From NCBI GenBank assembly GCA_019914995.1, contig JAFKAK010000421.1:1-64000 (forward strand): DNA of 64,000 nt. Reading direction: 5' to 3'. Below the pieces are notes generated by a model. That model ran no database searches. It was given only the letters and a program-made list of their open reading frames with translations, and was not told where the DNA came from. A program made the position numbers and the translations under genes. Positions 1 through 11,505 of this stretch are shown here, piece by piece; within the stretch, counting starts at the first letter, position 1, and each line of letters begins with the position of its first letter. Source of the stretch: Acanthochlamys bracteata (lineage: Eukaryota; Streptophyta; Magnoliopsida; Pandanales; Velloziaceae).

Positions 1-215
1 TGGCGTCAATATCGAGTTTGCGGTTGAAACATGGAAAAGATTTCCACGGACTAGTCCGATGGGAATGGGCGCATTGGCGATCGGTGGAGAAAGAGACAGA
101 TCCTCGGGAAAGAAGAGTTTGAGTTTTGGGAGGCCACTGAAAGCTTCCAGAACAAGCTTCATTGCCTCGTTCCGAAACGTGAGGAGAGGAGGCTGGGGAG
201 AAGAGTTGGCGCAGA

Positions 216-1406
216 ATGGAAGGTACGTGCTCCTCGACCCAACATGCAATGTGGGAAAGATACGTGCTGATCTATGGTGTAGCCCATTGTATAGAGCGTT
301 ACTGCTTCCAAAATGAACTGCTTGTTCAGATTCTGTGCGAGCTCTTCATCGCCGATATTCTGGCCCTGCGTAGGACCTCACGGGCCTTGAATGAACTCAT
401 CACGGCATGCGGTCCAGCGCTGGTCCGCTTTTGGGTGAAGCACAAGATGGGAACTTTGCATATCCGCCTGTACCGCGCCAAAGACCAATGAAGCCCATCT
501 ACAGTACTTTGTGAGTACATTCCTAGACAGCAGTGTAGAAATAGGACGCGAGCTCATTTACTGCAGTGGCTATGCGCCGGCGTCACATTGCCTCCATCCG
601 TCTGACTCGGGAACTGGCCAGCTTTGTGCTGAAAGATACGCTCAGGCACACCAGCCAGCGCCAGAAACAGCTGTGGGCTTCCGTGTACGAGAAGATGATC
701 CTTTGTGTTTGGTGTTGGATACTTTCTCGAAGAACATCGACGAGTCTTGTTAGAGCGAGATCTTGGACGCATCCGGCCGCGTTCTCATATTGGTTATGAT
801 ATTTGTACAACGCCCGTATCACAAGCCAGGAGCAGGCTATATTGAAGAAACTCGATCCGCCCTTGCGGTTGCAGTTCTTCTACATGTACTGCTTCATTTG
901 CAGATACTCGTGGAAGCTGCGGCCCGCCAACCTATGCTGGGTCCGTTGAGAAGGTATTTCGTGGCTGGCACGGCAAGCCCGCGTGCGTCGAAGACATTGC
1001 GTTTGTCTTGATACTGGGAGGCGGGGTGCAGTTGCAAAGTTGCTTGCTTGCCAGAACTACAGTGAGCGGAGAAGGCTGCTGCACGCTTTCATTACTCGGC
1101 TGTCGCCGCACGAGAACGTTAGGGTGGCGAGAACATTGAGGGATCTGGGCGTTACGTCGCATGCATTATTGGATGACATTCCGTGTAGCAGCATTGGTAT
1201 TACGCAGCTCGGACCCAGATCTGACACCGCTGATCGTAGAGGGAATGAGCGCACAAGGCATGGAATTTACGCAGCACGAGAAACGCCAGTACGAGGAGGT
1301 TCGGGCGTCTCGAAACTTTCTTAACGCGTTGATGGGCTACGACATACTGCGAGGCAGGCCAGCTGACGAAGACGATTCGGACGATGGAGGCCAGGACGAG
1401 ATGTAG
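216..1406 (+). CDS. F-box-like protein
   Basis: The N-terminal part reads ELLVQILCELFIADILALRR followed by a Leu/Cys-rich helix pattern, which resembles the F-box used by SCF ubiquitin ligases to bind Skp1. The rest continues downstream in changing frames: a helix-rich middle with LRLQFFYMYCF, then LLDDIPCSSIGITQL, and an acidic tail ending RPADEDDSDDGGQDEM at 1406. An intron is likely near 512-566 (GTGAGTACATTC to ACTGCAG). Several frame changes are needed across about 1.2 kb. The start is uncertain: 216 is the first ATG in the F-box frame, but the true start could lie further left. The F-box assignment is moderate and the substrate is unknown. Confidence 0.55.
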
Positions 1407-3372
1407 TATAGGTAGATGTACGGGAATACGAGTAGTACAGACGAGACGTCCCGATGCGGACCTCCTGCAGATATCGTACACACCCAATCTGTTGGACATA
1501 TGCACCTAAACCCCTAGAAGCCTGCCTTGATCCAGCTGCAGCCTGGAAATTTTTACACGTGTCAGCTGTTGCGCAACCATGCCGTTTCCAAACAGACATG
1601 CAGCTGCGGGACAAGGGCGATCTCGAACACACTTGGGGATGCTAGGTGCGTCGGTAGTTGATTACTACGCACGATCACCTGGTGCGGTACGTACGGCCAA
1701 CTGTCTTCCTCTCTGTGCCTAGAGTCCGAAATTGATGTTTTACTTGTCACACACGGCTGGATCGGCCTCCTAATGTTACTCTGTTTGGTCTGGCCTGCTT
1801 TTCTGCAGTGAGATGCAGCCTCGTTCCCACTATGGGATCCACCAACAGCGATCCCACATCCTGGTGGGCGGCAAATGCGTTAGACGTACAGTGCGGCCAG
1901 CTCGCGGCCAGCACGTTACCTACCGACTCTTCGAGCCACACCAAAGAGAGAGAGGAAGTCGTACGGACCCCTGCAGCAGTTGCAGAGCGTGGTAGCGCCA
2001 GACGCACCGGCCGGCGACAAGTGGGTTTCCGCCCACTTGGTGGAGTGGGACGCTTCACGCGAGAATGCTTCTGGAAACCCCGTCGCAAGAATTGCTGCGC
2101 GCGAACGCGAACCAGCAAGTTGCTGATCGGAGAAGGCCGAGAAGGGCCGTGGTGAGGACAGACTATTGACTCCACTCTTGCGCCCAGCTGCGTCGCGGCT
2201 GGCGCGTATACGCTGTCCCTCCATAGGCTAGTGTAGGGGGTGCCGCTGCAGGCACCTGTGAAATGCAGCAATGTGATGAGCGGAGCTGGTGCTCGCGGCT
2301 GATGAGATTCGATTCGACTACCAGATGGGACGCGGAAGAAAGGGCCGATCATGACACGCTGGTGTTGTCAGGCATGATGTTGAGCGGCAACCAAGGGGCT
2401 CTGCTCAACGGCGGACGGCAGCGCGCTCGTCTACATTGGTCCTGTTGGTCTCCGGCCGAGTCGAGCAGTTGCACACTGGCTGGTCGGAAAATGAAACCAA
2501 TCGATTACACGGCGCGAGTAGCAGAGATGGGTCTGCGTCATTGGCTGCAGGTTGCGCGAGGAGGCACCGCGTTGAGGCATGGCGCTGTCGGTCCTGAGCC
2601 GCTTCAGGCGGCGAGAGAGAGGGTGCGGACTCTCCTTCAAGTACCCGAACACATGAATAGCTGGATCGCTGGATAGCTGGATAGCTGGATGCCTGAATAC
2701 AGGAATACATGCAGATACAGGGAATGCATGCAGCAGATACAGGGAATGCATGCAGATACAGATGACCGTGCGTCGCTGGGTCGCCTCAAGGTGACGCCCT
2801 GTATGCGTTTCCCACATGTCAAAGCGCTGCGGTTGATGGTCCACTACTGCGCCCGGCGACCAATTACAACGGCGTGGTACACCGCCAGATGGGATCCTTT
2901 GCTAGCATCCGGCTCTACCATCGTCTCTCCGCGCCGCCCCAATTGCTGCCGACCCCATATTACCATCTATATCCCTCGCCCGCCTCGTCCGGCCTGCCTC
3001 TCCAGTACGTTGTCCACAGCGACGTTCTTGTTGCGTCAACGCCCGCCCTCGCACCCCAGCTTTCGGTACTTTGCGCCGGCCGGCGTCTACACAGCCACGA
3101 CTACACACGATATTCCGAGTGCCACACCCGCGCACGCGACATCGCCCACCCTCCCGCACCTGAGACCTGTGGAGCGGTCCCGGGCGACCATATTCGCATA
3201 TTCACCACTCACAGCGACGAGCGGCCGCACACCATAGCATTCCGCGTGCGAGCCGTCCTCTCCTGGGCTGCGCGCAGGGTCATACTCTGTCAGCTGAGCC
3301 ACCACCAAGACCCACCACCGCGCCGTCCCCGAGCGCATCATGAGGCCGTGAAGAGAAGATAGCGGAGGAAAC
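1407..3372. other. GC-rich intergenic stretch with short tandem repeats
   Basis: About 2 kb between the F-box-like gene and LST7. Long open frames exist on both strands (for example minus 1747-2352), but they overlap each other, resemble no family I know and look like by-products of GC-rich sequence. The clearest structure is the repeat tract at 2657-2762. The final 500 bases before 3373 are C-rich and probably hold the LST7 promoter and 5' leader. Confidence 0.5.
2657..2762. repeat. Two adjacent short tandem repeats
   Basis: From 2657 an 8-base unit TAGCTGGA recurs about four times with small changes. From 2711 a 22-base unit beginning GCAGATACAGGGAATGCAT occurs twice (2711 and 2733), with a partial third copy at 2752. 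No coding sense is apparent. Confidence 0.85.
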
Positions 3373-4785
3373 ATGGACTTTTACGGTGAGTGGAATCACA
3401 CAGCTACCCCTCCACATGCGCGCTTGAGGCGTTGCCGCGCCGTCGGGACCCCCTTCGCGTGCCGTCTGACCTGACCCGGCCGCTGACTTGGCTTCAGATC
3501 TCGCTCGCACACTTCTGCGAGGTCCACGGTCCCACATCTATCATCTGCACACAAGCCTCGCCTCGCCATGCGGCTCCTGCAACCCATGCGTGACGCCACC
3601 TTCCGAAGAGCCACGTCCCCAGGTTCCCTACACTTGTCAGGCGACCAGCCTCCACGACGCTGAAGCTGGGCAGCCGTATTCCGCAGCTCACGTCACCCTT
3701 TGAGACCCCGCCCACCAGCCCGAGGTCGCCTTCACATAATCCCTATTTCCTAGTCTTCCTGTTTCTGACAGTAGCTTTGGCGGCAGGAGACCAAGTAGCA
3801 TCTACAGCGTTGACAACGACGTATGCAAACAACTGCCAGATCGTTGTTCCGAAGAAGGTCAGCGCCAGACTCCCAGATGGCGCACCGGGCAGTCCGTCCA
3901 AAGATGGTCGCGGCCGCAACGAAGTCCTGTGCTGCGAACCTCGCACAACTTCCCAGTACGCGGTCTAGCACATGCGACGACATGAGTAGTTCCACGTCGT
4001 CGTCCGATGTCTCCGACACTGAGCACTCCAAGTCGTTCGACAGCAACGGCTCGCAGATGTTTCCGGACTCCATCCCCGCTTCGCCGATGTATTTGCGGGG
4101 TCTGTACACCCATACGCTTAGCTACGTTTCCACCAGTCAGCCGCAATCCTGAATCCTACTTTTGCTCCGACGGACTTGTCTACGTGTACTTCCACCGAAA
4201 GATTGCCCGGGGAAAGGCCGCAGGACCCATGTTCTTCGGTGACTCGTATGCCGGATATACCATCGCATACATGTTTCGGCTACGGGACCCCGCGCACGTG
4301 GAGCAATGCGGAGTACGCCCTCATCGCCATGGTCGGTCGCGACGGACCCGTGCTACGAAGGCCATGGTCAAGATTACTGAGGTTTTTGAATCCATCGCCA
4401 ACCGGATTGTTGTTCTAGCCGACAAGGTCCTCGAAAAGGACAGCCAGAACCCATTGCAGTCATGGCTCAGCCCTGCAGTACCGGTCACCTGCCGTTGGGG
4501 ACTTCCGCATCCTCCATGCCAGTCTTTCGGACGTCGCCGCAGAAGGAAAGACCCTCTCTTCAGTTGCGAGCTCCGGCTACCCGCAACATCACTCCGGTGT
4601 CTTCTTTCCTGTCCGCCAAGAAGGTCGATCCGGACGGTTATCCACGTATCTCTAGCGAGGTCATGAAGGCAAAGAACCTGGTCGAGATTGTGGGCCAGGA
4701 GGACTTCTTCGTGTGGTTGCATGGCATCTTCTGTGGCCTGCTCCATTCCCTGATCAACCAGTTCGGCCAACTCCCCGCTGCCTGA
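3373..4785 (+). CDS. LST7: Lst7/folliculin-family protein
   Basis: Folliculin/Lst7 forms a Rag-GTPase GAP with Lst4/FNIP at the vacuole and controls TORC1 signalling in response to amino acids. The diagnostic N-terminus SLAHFCEVHGPTSIICTQ follows a first exon of only four codons and an intron at about 3386-3497 (GGTGAGT to TTCAG). A Cys-rich stretch (CGSCNPC) follows. Downstream are a Ser/Asp-rich linker, the longin-type core PMFFGDSYAGYTIAYMFRLR and YALIAMVGRDG, then KITEVFESIANRIVVLADKV, and finally EDFFVWLHGIFCGLLHSLI before the stop at 4783. This order matches folliculin. Multiple frame switches occur (about 3600, 4160, 4330 and 4460). Identification is firm; exact exon borders are not. 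Confidence 0.85.
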
Positions 4786-5114
4786 TCATTTGTACGGTCA
4801 TCGTTGACACATTTTCCCTTCTTCCCTGTGTTTTATGTCCATTTGCTTGTCGTCTTTGCTTTATCGTCGTGCGTTCCAGCGCGTTGGGTTTATGGTCGGC
4901 TCTTTTCAGCATTGGCGCATTGATGCTGCTCGTCCGCGAGCTATTATGTGTGTTAGTTAGCCTGGGGTGCTGCGGTTGTTGGTCTTCGAGCTTTGTGTGA
5001 ACAGTTAACGGCCGTTTGAACCTTTCTTTCTTCCGCTCGCTTCCATTGTTGTGGAAACAGGCTGAGCAGGCTTTTACCTGTTGAGATACCCTATGGCTTA
5101 CCTTTTCACGGTAT
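4786..5114. other. 3' flank of LST7, no gene seen
   Basis: T-rich pyrimidine tracts follow the LST7 stop, consistent with a 3' UTR. No supported gene on either strand. Confidence 0.5.
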
Positions 5115-5161
5115 GATGGATGGATGGATGGATGGATGGATGGATGGACGGATGGATGGAA
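5115..5161. repeat. (GATG)n microsatellite
   Basis: About eleven GATG/GGAT tetranucleotide units in a row with one interruption (GACG). It lies downstream of the minus-strand gene that ends at 5163. Confidence 0.95.
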
Positions 5162-5162
5162 T

Positions 5163-5645
5163 TTAGCGATTGATGAGTGCGGCACGATTCGTAGTAATAT
5201 CGCGAATGTGTTCATCTTGGTGTGCGATGTTTGCATGTGAATGCGCTGTCGGTAATCCATCAGGTGCTGTGCATGCTGGACGACCTATATTGCCGCTCAT
5301 CAGATCGACCTTGACGAATAGACGATCATGGTAGAAGAAGGCAGGTGAATTATCAGAGCGAAGGTGCTCAGGAGTACAGGCTGGAAAATTTTCTTGTACA
5401 AGGCAGCCGTCTGCATTGGGAAGCAAACGGGAACGAGGGGTGACTAGCGTGCGTCCTGAGGCGCACACATCCAATGCACAGCCGTTGACACGCTCACATA
5501 ATTCCAGGTACCAATCCCCACGAACGCTTTCTTTGCTTTTACGAGCCTGATATTCTGCGTACCTGAAGTTCGGCGTCCCGTTCTCGTCAGGACCTCGTGA
5601 TTGTCGATGGACCCACCAAGCGAAGCAACGGCCGCGCGATGGCAA
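5163..5645 (-). CDS. Hypothetical protein
   Basis: An open frame of 160 codons on the minus strand. The segment [16 protein letters not shown], preceded in another frame by [10 protein letters not shown], resembles the 'PALLRTCRQIRxEALPIFY' region common in uncharacterised ascomycete proteins often listed near F-box-like families. The N-terminal reading ([15 protein letters not shown]) is unfamiliar. One or more frame changes are likely. I infer a real, probably small, gene of unknown function. Confidence 0.4.
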   Translation of the reverse strand: MPSRGRCFAWWVHRQSRGPDENGTPNFRYAEYQARKSKESVRGDWYLELCERVNGCALDVCASGRTLVTPRSRLLPNADGCLVQENFPACTPEHLRSDNSPAFFYHDRLFVKVDLMSGNIGRPACTAPDGLPTAHSHANIAHQDEHIRDITTNRAALINR

Positions 5646-6159
5646 CGCCTCTCAGAAACCCAGCTTTCCACCTCTTACCTGATACTCCTCTCCTGTCCTG
5701 AGTGGATTTCCCAGACAGGAGTAAAAGTACTTACCATGGATCCCCGCGGCCAAATGCCGCGTTCAGTAGAATTGAAGGACGAGACATTGCCGGGCAGCAC
5801 GGGCATCTGGCGGCATACTACCGCGCACTCGACCTCGTTCGCGTTCGTGGGCGGAAACCAGGCGGAACCGAAGCACCCCACAATTTTGCGTCACAGTGAT
5901 CGAGCTTGGCAGGGACCGCGATGCGGTGACGTCATAGGTCCCGCCGAGCAGGTACCCGCAACGTCAGAGTGTGGAGGAGCAAACGTCAGCTATAGTGGGG
6001 ATTATAGTAGGCCTGCTGTGTGCTGCTGCTCCAGGGTATATAAGCAGAGCGGTTGTTCCGTCACTTGTCTATCTTATCCTTATCAGACCAACCACTCCTT
6101 GTGACTATTACATCCTTCGATCTAGCTAAGCATATATCCACGCACTCGCAACAATCATC
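5646..6159 (+). promoter_or_regulatory. Promoter region of the small protein gene
   Basis: A perfect cAMP-response-type palindrome TGACGTCA sits at 5927-5934 and a TATA box TATATAAG at 6037-6044, about 115 bases before the ATG at 6160. The leader between them is pyrimidine- and A-rich, as in strongly expressed fungal genes. TGACGTCA is the classical binding site of CREB/ATF bZIP factors, including fungal stress regulators, so stress or cAMP control is an inference from the site alone. Confidence 0.65.
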
Positions 6160-6428
6160 ATGAACCAGAACACCAACAACGCTGCCGGTGGAGCGCAGAA
6201 GGAAGACTACCTCGACAAGGGCCTTGACGCTGCCGAGAAGAAGTTTGGCGGTTCCATGGGACAGGATACGCAGAAGAACCGCAGTGTGAACGAGAAGATC
6301 GTATGTTCGGCCTACTCCTGCCCCACTCTTCCCTGCGACAGGTGCTAACGCGGCGGCAGACGGATGGCGCACGCAACATGGTTGAAAAAGCCACAGGCAA
6401 AGACGTCCCCGACAAGTTCTCCAACTAA
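6160..6428 (+). CDS. Small conserved fungal protein (69 aa, intact)
   Basis: Two exons, 6160-6300 and 6360-6428, around a 59-base intron with GTATGT donor, GCTAAC branch and GGCAG acceptor. The product is 69 residues, hydrophilic and Lys/Asp-rich. It carries KEDYLDKGLDAAEKKFGG, then NEKITDGARNMVEKATG and the ending VPDKFSN. I know this pattern from a widespread family of small, abundant and probably stress-associated fungal proteins without a defined activity. No signal peptide or membrane segment. It is one of the few genes here with no frame break. Upstream TGACGTCA and TATA elements suggest high, inducible expression. Confidence 0.8.
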
Positions 6429-7243
6429 GGAGGACGAGCAACGCGAACGCGAACACGAACGCGCCGAGCCAGCTCATGCGTCAAATGCAGATGGAGAGCC
6501 TGGGAAGAGAGGTTTGCTGTCAAGGCTGGATGAGCGCTGGACGAGCAAAGTTCGACCTACGGTTGAGCGAATGAATGGGTTGATGTAATGACCTGTACGA
6601 TTTACGATAATGGAAAAACAATGTTAAATGGAGTGGTGTGCTTGCTTGCTACAGCGTCGGTTCAATGATGCTTGGACATGATACTTGAGCATGTTGACGT
6701 GTTAGATTCTCTAGCGTGCCCACCGTCTTAACATTTACTTGCGCCGGTGTTGTGAATTGTGTTATACGTGGATCGCACTCACATGCCCGCCTCGCCACCT
6801 CGCTTTCGCTCTCGCTTTCGCTCTGTTCTTCGCTTTCTCTTTTCACAGCCCTCACCCTACGTCTGCGCTCCCTTTCAAGATCCTAGCCCATTATGTATAC
6901 CCGACCATCAGATAATGCTTTCCTAACAAGGGTGTCCCAATCTCGCACGCGCCTGTCTCAGCATGCAGCCCTCCCGTTGAAATGCCAACGGCTGGGTAGC
7001 ATTGCCGATCTTTGCCATGCGTATTCCACATACCGGGTCCCAAGCATGGGTGGGATGGCAGAACGTACCGGGAAGAGGAAGTTGGGAACACACAGGGCAC
7101 ACATGAGAGGTAAGCACGTGTGTTGGACCCGCCGACTACGTCGACTTCAGGACACCTTTACCACCCACGTTTAAGGCGCTAAGCTCTGGATAACTTGCTT
7201 TTGCTATTCGTTACTAATGAGACTACTCTGGATAGTATATTTT
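6429..7243. other. Intergenic; 3' flank of the small protein gene
   Basis: An overlapping open frame runs past the small gene's stop and ends with KRGLLSRLDERWTSKVRP at 6588. It is out of frame with the spliced product and could be 3' UTR or an alternative end. A CGCTTTCGCTCT-type pyrimidine repeat lies at 6798-6840. Nothing else is supported up to the transposon at 7244. Confidence 0.4.
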
Positions 7244-7928
7244 TAACGTACTTAACAAGTGAGCCGCGCACCCAAAACGTTACTAAACATCGAAAAGCCA
7301 ATATCTCGACGAATACTGATCATAATTTATAAAACTTGAAATGTAGATTGTTACGCATGGAATGAAGCTATCGTTTAGGTTTTAGGGCCTGCAGCATTAC
7401 AGTCCTTACCCATGGCAAGAAATGTCTTTTATTTTCATTCCCACTTTGGATGTTGTAAGAACTAGAAGAGTTTTTCTAGCCTAGGGCTTTTCTGTAGCTT
7501 CATTCTATGTATTCACGTCTATGTTTTAAGTTTTATAAAATAGTGAGTATTGTCGAGATCTCAGCTTTGTCAGGCTTCTAGGCGAAACGCCTGTGGAGAG
7601 CCGGTATGGTCCCTATAGAGTGCTTGAGCACCAGTGGTGCCTGCAGAGCAGGACTAGCGCCTGAGGATATGCGCTTCTAATAAGCGGGATCATGTGAGGC
7701 TTCCAGGCGAAACGCCTGTGGAGAGCCTGTACGGCTTAGTATAAATGACGTAATACGCGTAGCGTATACGGATGCTGCAAGCGTATATGTACTGTTCTAC
7801 TCTATAAGTAAACATCGTTGATTACTCGCACCTTTTGTTGTATTGGCGTAGTGGAGCAGAGCTCTGTCCTTGCAGCTTTTGGATTTTAGTGAGATTTGGA
7901 GCGCGCGGCTCGCTTGTTAAGTACGTTA
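7244..7928. mobile_element. MITE-like DNA transposon with long inverted arms, TA target duplication
   Basis: The ends match as inverted repeats: left ACGTACTTAACAAGTGAGCC from 7246 and its complement ending at 7926, about 28 bases with few mismatches. TA flanks both sides (7244-7245 and 7927-7928), as in Tc1/mariner-type elements. The inverted similarity continues inward: the left arm runs to about 7372 (ending GGAATGAAGCT), and its partner on the right starts at about 7494 (AGCTTCATTC). The right arm is split by a second element at 7568-7874. Without that insert the element is about 370 bp with a short loop and no coding capacity, so it is non-autonomous. Confidence 0.8.
7568..7874. mobile_element. 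Solo LTR fossil nested in the MITE
   Basis: A segment of about 307 bp starting TGTCAGG and ending CTTGCA (TG...CA borders), flanked by the same bases (GCTT; CAGCTTT if read more widely) on both sides. It interrupts the right arm of the surrounding DNA transposon. It holds a TATAAATGACG motif and a CTCTATAAGTAAAC stretch, as expected for LTR promoter and R/U5 parts, and an internal direct repeat of about 30 bases (near 7573 and 7698). No internal retrotransposon genes remain. The family (Gypsy or Copia) cannot be decided. It must be younger than the element it sits in. Confidence 0.7.
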
Positions 7929-8722
7929 CTTAGTCAAGAATGACAAGTGTCTACTATCTTTTCCTACTATTTAGTTTGTCGACTTTGTGATATATATTGT
8001 TACCTATTACATAGGTAAGCCTAGCGTACTTGTAGATAAATAGTTAATACCACCTCACTGTCCTCATGTCCGCGTGAAGTTATGAGCCGTAGTAGCGAAT
8101 AAGTTAATAGCTAAGGGGTTGGTGCGAAGGCTTCTAATTCAGTCGCTTTGTAGCGTTGGTCCAGTGAGAACGGTGTCCACAGGGTCAATTGGCTGGACAC
8201 CTTTTCCGACCTTCACTACGCACATCTCAAAACCCGGTACCTGGGGTGTTTGCTATAGATACTCGTGAACAGTGGTACCTTGCGTTGCTCTCCCGTTATT
8301 TCACGCATAGAGGTGAAGATCAAGAGTTGCTCTCCCAGATTTGCAGGGCAGTGTACCGTAATAGGTTGCCTAGTGCAGAATATCAAGCGAAGTGAACGTA
8401 CAGGTACAGTGTTGAAACCACACAGCAAGGACAACTAGCATGCGTGCCCTCGGCATATCGTTCAAACAATATATGTGATGTGTATTGTATGTTTGAGATC
8501 TGTCTCGGAGGATCAGCTAGTACATCTTTCAGTTATGCAATCCAAGTCGAGGGCCGTCAGACTCGACCACACCTCGATGAATAGCTGTTTCAGTGAGAAG
8601 TTATGCAATTTGTGCAATTCATTATTTAATTCAAATACAGGTTTTCATGCTCTTGCGTATACAATGCTAACTGGTCGCCGGGATGTGCAACCGCAGATCA
8701 AGCCACCAACGTCCATCCTATC
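7929..8722. other. Intergenic, relic-like; no convincing gene
   Basis: The first 250 bases are AT-rich. An open frame at 8189-8395 (containing EDQELLSQICRAVYRNRLPS) looks protein-like but belongs to no family I recognise and has no clear start or partner exons. The rest is the 3' flank of the minus-strand TIP20 gene. Confidence 0.35.
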
Positions 8723-11505
8723 CTATCCCGCCAGTTCAACTCGGCGACCTAGTACCGCTCGACCTTCCGTCTCACTGAGCACTTCCAAGCCCAACCTCCA
8801 GTACTTCCCTCGCAGCCTGATTATCCGCAAAAGTCTCTTCTCGACTTGCCAGAGTCCAAGGTCTCCACCAAGCTCAGCGCCACCCTCGGCTCCTGTACCA
8901 CCTTGCGTTTCTTTTTGCGGTGCCTCATCGTCTCCCGCACCCCAGGCTTCCCAGTCGTCGCTACCATCTCCAGTTTCTGTCAGACGATTCTTCCTGAAAA
9001 TTTGCCACCCTTGATGGGCAAGTTGAGGAGCTGGGCTCCTTCAAGACACTTGCGCAACCCGACTTCAGCAACACCCGGGCCTACTGCCTTGTCGACAACA
9101 CGACATATGGCCTGAAGATCAGCTGATAACTGGGCAGCACCGGCGGTCGAGAACCGGTGCCGGCTGAGGACGTTATCCCAGACGATGCTGACACGGTAGC
9201 GAGGGCGCCTCTCGCGATGCGGCGCAGCGGTGCAGGGAGCCAGCGCGCGGGACAGAAATCCCAGCGTGGTGGCAGGTAGGTGATGAGTGGGTCGAGTTCT
9301 GCAGTGCTGGACAGCGCGGCGCTTGACGTGCCGGTAAGGGTGGCCCAAGGATTGCTGGCAGGAGCAGAAAAAAGTAAGCATAGGGACATGAGGACACCGC
9401 TGAGACTGCCGCTTCGGGACTCATGTGTGTCGATAGGTACGGAGCGCCTCTCGCACGTTACCGTTTATAGTATCGGTTATGATCTTCTGCCCGGATGCGG
9501 AGGCGCGAGTATGCGGCCGCAGTTTCATCGAAGAGCGCCCTGCCGTCGCTGTCACCGCCAACAACTTTTGACGTGCGCTCTGCCACGTCGGCCACAGACA
9601 TGGCGCCGATGTTATTGGCTTGGCGAGCACGATCTTGCAGCTCGTCCCAAGGTCGAGAAAAAACTGTAGAATGTATTAGCCCTAGATTGTGGATCTTCCG
9701 CCATAGCGGTCAGTCGCATCCTACCACATCGTCGCTCCAATCTCGCATTGCCTGTTCGAGGTAGTCTGCGCTACCATACGTCTTACAGAGCCGCTCAAGC
9801 CTCCCCACACCAAGCAGCTTATCCTGTTCTTCTTTGGAAACACCACCCATTGCACGACCCAACGACGTGGTCAAGGTGAGATAGGCTTCAGATTGCCCGG
9901 AGCCGCTCCTCCGCTTGTCGAAGATAGCAATCTGAATGTCAATTAAAAACCTCAACTTCATTGTAAAAGATGTCAGGGGTCGGTATCGGTCTGTAGTGCT
10001 GATCAGTTGCGAGCTGTCGACTTCCGTCGCAGGAGTACCCACCTGTAATTGTCTCCAGCAAGTCATTGACGCGAATCGCTCCCTTGGTGGGTTTTGTGGC
10101 ATTGGGAGCGACGCTCTCGTAGTCCAGATCCCCAAAATCAGGGGCCTCGACAATACTCTGATAACGGGCCAAGGCAACTATGCGGTGGTCAGCTTACGAT
10201 GCGAATGCGAATGTCAGATGCGGATGTTAGGCGAATCGTACAATCTTTTTCGACCTGCAGCCACCGCCCAAACCAGTCCTCCTGGACGAGGAACTCCCCA
10301 TGATAGTCCCTTCCACCCCTCTAGCCCGAAGCCGCCATCGTATCTCCATTCCTCGCTAATGGTGGTGTCGAAGCTCATGATCTCGTGCATGAGGTGGCTC
10401 AGAAGCTGGGGTTGCGCAGCCACTTTCGGAAGAAGGGCGCCAATCTTAGTCCTCAGCATGGGTAGCAACGCGGTAATGAAGGCAGATGTTGCATCGATGT
10501 AGACGGGATTCAAAGCAAGATCCGTACCGCGGAACTGCTTTAGCAAGATGGGCTGCACATATTCAATAACGAAGCCACTGTAGTCGTTAACAGGGTGGTG
10601 ATGTGCGAGAGGGAAGTATTCAGGTCTATCGATCCGGTTTGTAGGTTTGTCACCGTCGAAGTGGTAGCGGGAAGCGCATCTCGTGGGCTGCACCAGAACT
10701 TGGAACGGGAAGAGCACGGCAGGGAGCTTTGATCTTGCCCGGCTGACCCTGGGCATTATCTACGCCATCCAGTTCCGGCATCTGCAGGTCGAGCAGCTTC
10801 CAGCACAGCCGTCTCCCATTCTTCCTGCAGACCACTGCTAATTGCGGCTTTGGTGTCGGCCAATTTATCTTCTTCAGCACACTGTCAAGCTCGGCGGAGA
10901 AGGCGCCTAGGATTTTGGACCGTAGGGGTTTGGGTGATCTGTCTACGTGATACAGCAATTGTGGAGCAGCACCTTCCGCTGCGTCTTGCAGGCGAACCAG
11001 GCGGGTGTGGAGGGAGCGCAGCTGTTTGTAGGGTGCGAGGGCGGCCTCATTGGACGTCTGCAGCTGCGATTGTGCTTCCTTGCTGGGCCTGTCAGCCGTT
11101 GTTGTTTTGCGACGCACACAGATGTGTCCTACCTCAGCACGTCGACGTCCTGCAACAGCTCGATGTAGGCGCTCGCCACGTCCAGACGCTGCAGCGTGTC
11201 CAGCACCTGTTCGAAGCGGGGCACGGCCTCGTCGCTGGTCTCCGAGGCAGCTACGACCAGCAGCCTGCGGTCGATGTCGGCCTGCTCTGCCCTGAAGGCT
11301 TTGGCGCGGTGCTGCAGCGACTGGTGGTGGTCGTGGGAGGCTGGCTTCGCGTCGCGGAGGTCGCGGAGGGCGTCGTGCAGCTGCTGCTTGAGCAGGCCGT
11401 GCTGTGAGTGAATGTTTTCCAGCAGGGCATCGAGCGAATCCAGGTCCTGCGGGTCTGCAGCTTGTCGTCGAGGTAGTCGGCCACGCGGACCTGCGCGTCT
11501 TCCAT
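8723..11505 (-). CDS. TIP20: Tip20/RINT-1 family vesicle tether (Dsl1 complex)
   Basis: Tip20/RINT-1 is a subunit of the ER Dsl1/NRZ tethering complex that receives COPI vesicles. The protein starts MEDAQVRVADYLDDKLQ at 11505. A coiled-coil N-terminus follows, with an intron at about 11089-11132. Then come YHFDGDKPTNRIDRPEYFP and SGFVIEYVQPILLKQFRGTD (the RINT1_TIP1 core), LMHEIMSFDTTISEEW, EAYLTLTTSLGRAMGGVSKE, DELQDRARQANNIGAMSVAD, LSADLQAICRVVDKAVGPGV and the end VLSETEGRAVLGRRVELAG at 8723. This is the family order at about full length (some 900 codons). At least eight frame changes are needed, though the protein is conserved along its whole length. Confidence 0.85.

Noticed and set aside
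1747-2352. Minus-strand frame of 201 codons
   Set aside because: GC-rich, overlaps an equally open plus frame, no family resemblance, Arg/Pro/Ser-rich as expected of non-coding GC-rich DNA.
8475-9115. Plus-strand open frames of up to 179 codons
   Set aside because: They lie opposite the C-terminal part of Tip20, which reads clearly on the minus strand to its stop at 8723.
10850-11411. Long plus-strand frame (185 codons), Leu/Val-rich, membrane-like
   Set aside because: Antisense to the coiled-coil N-terminus of Tip20; codon complement explains its composition.
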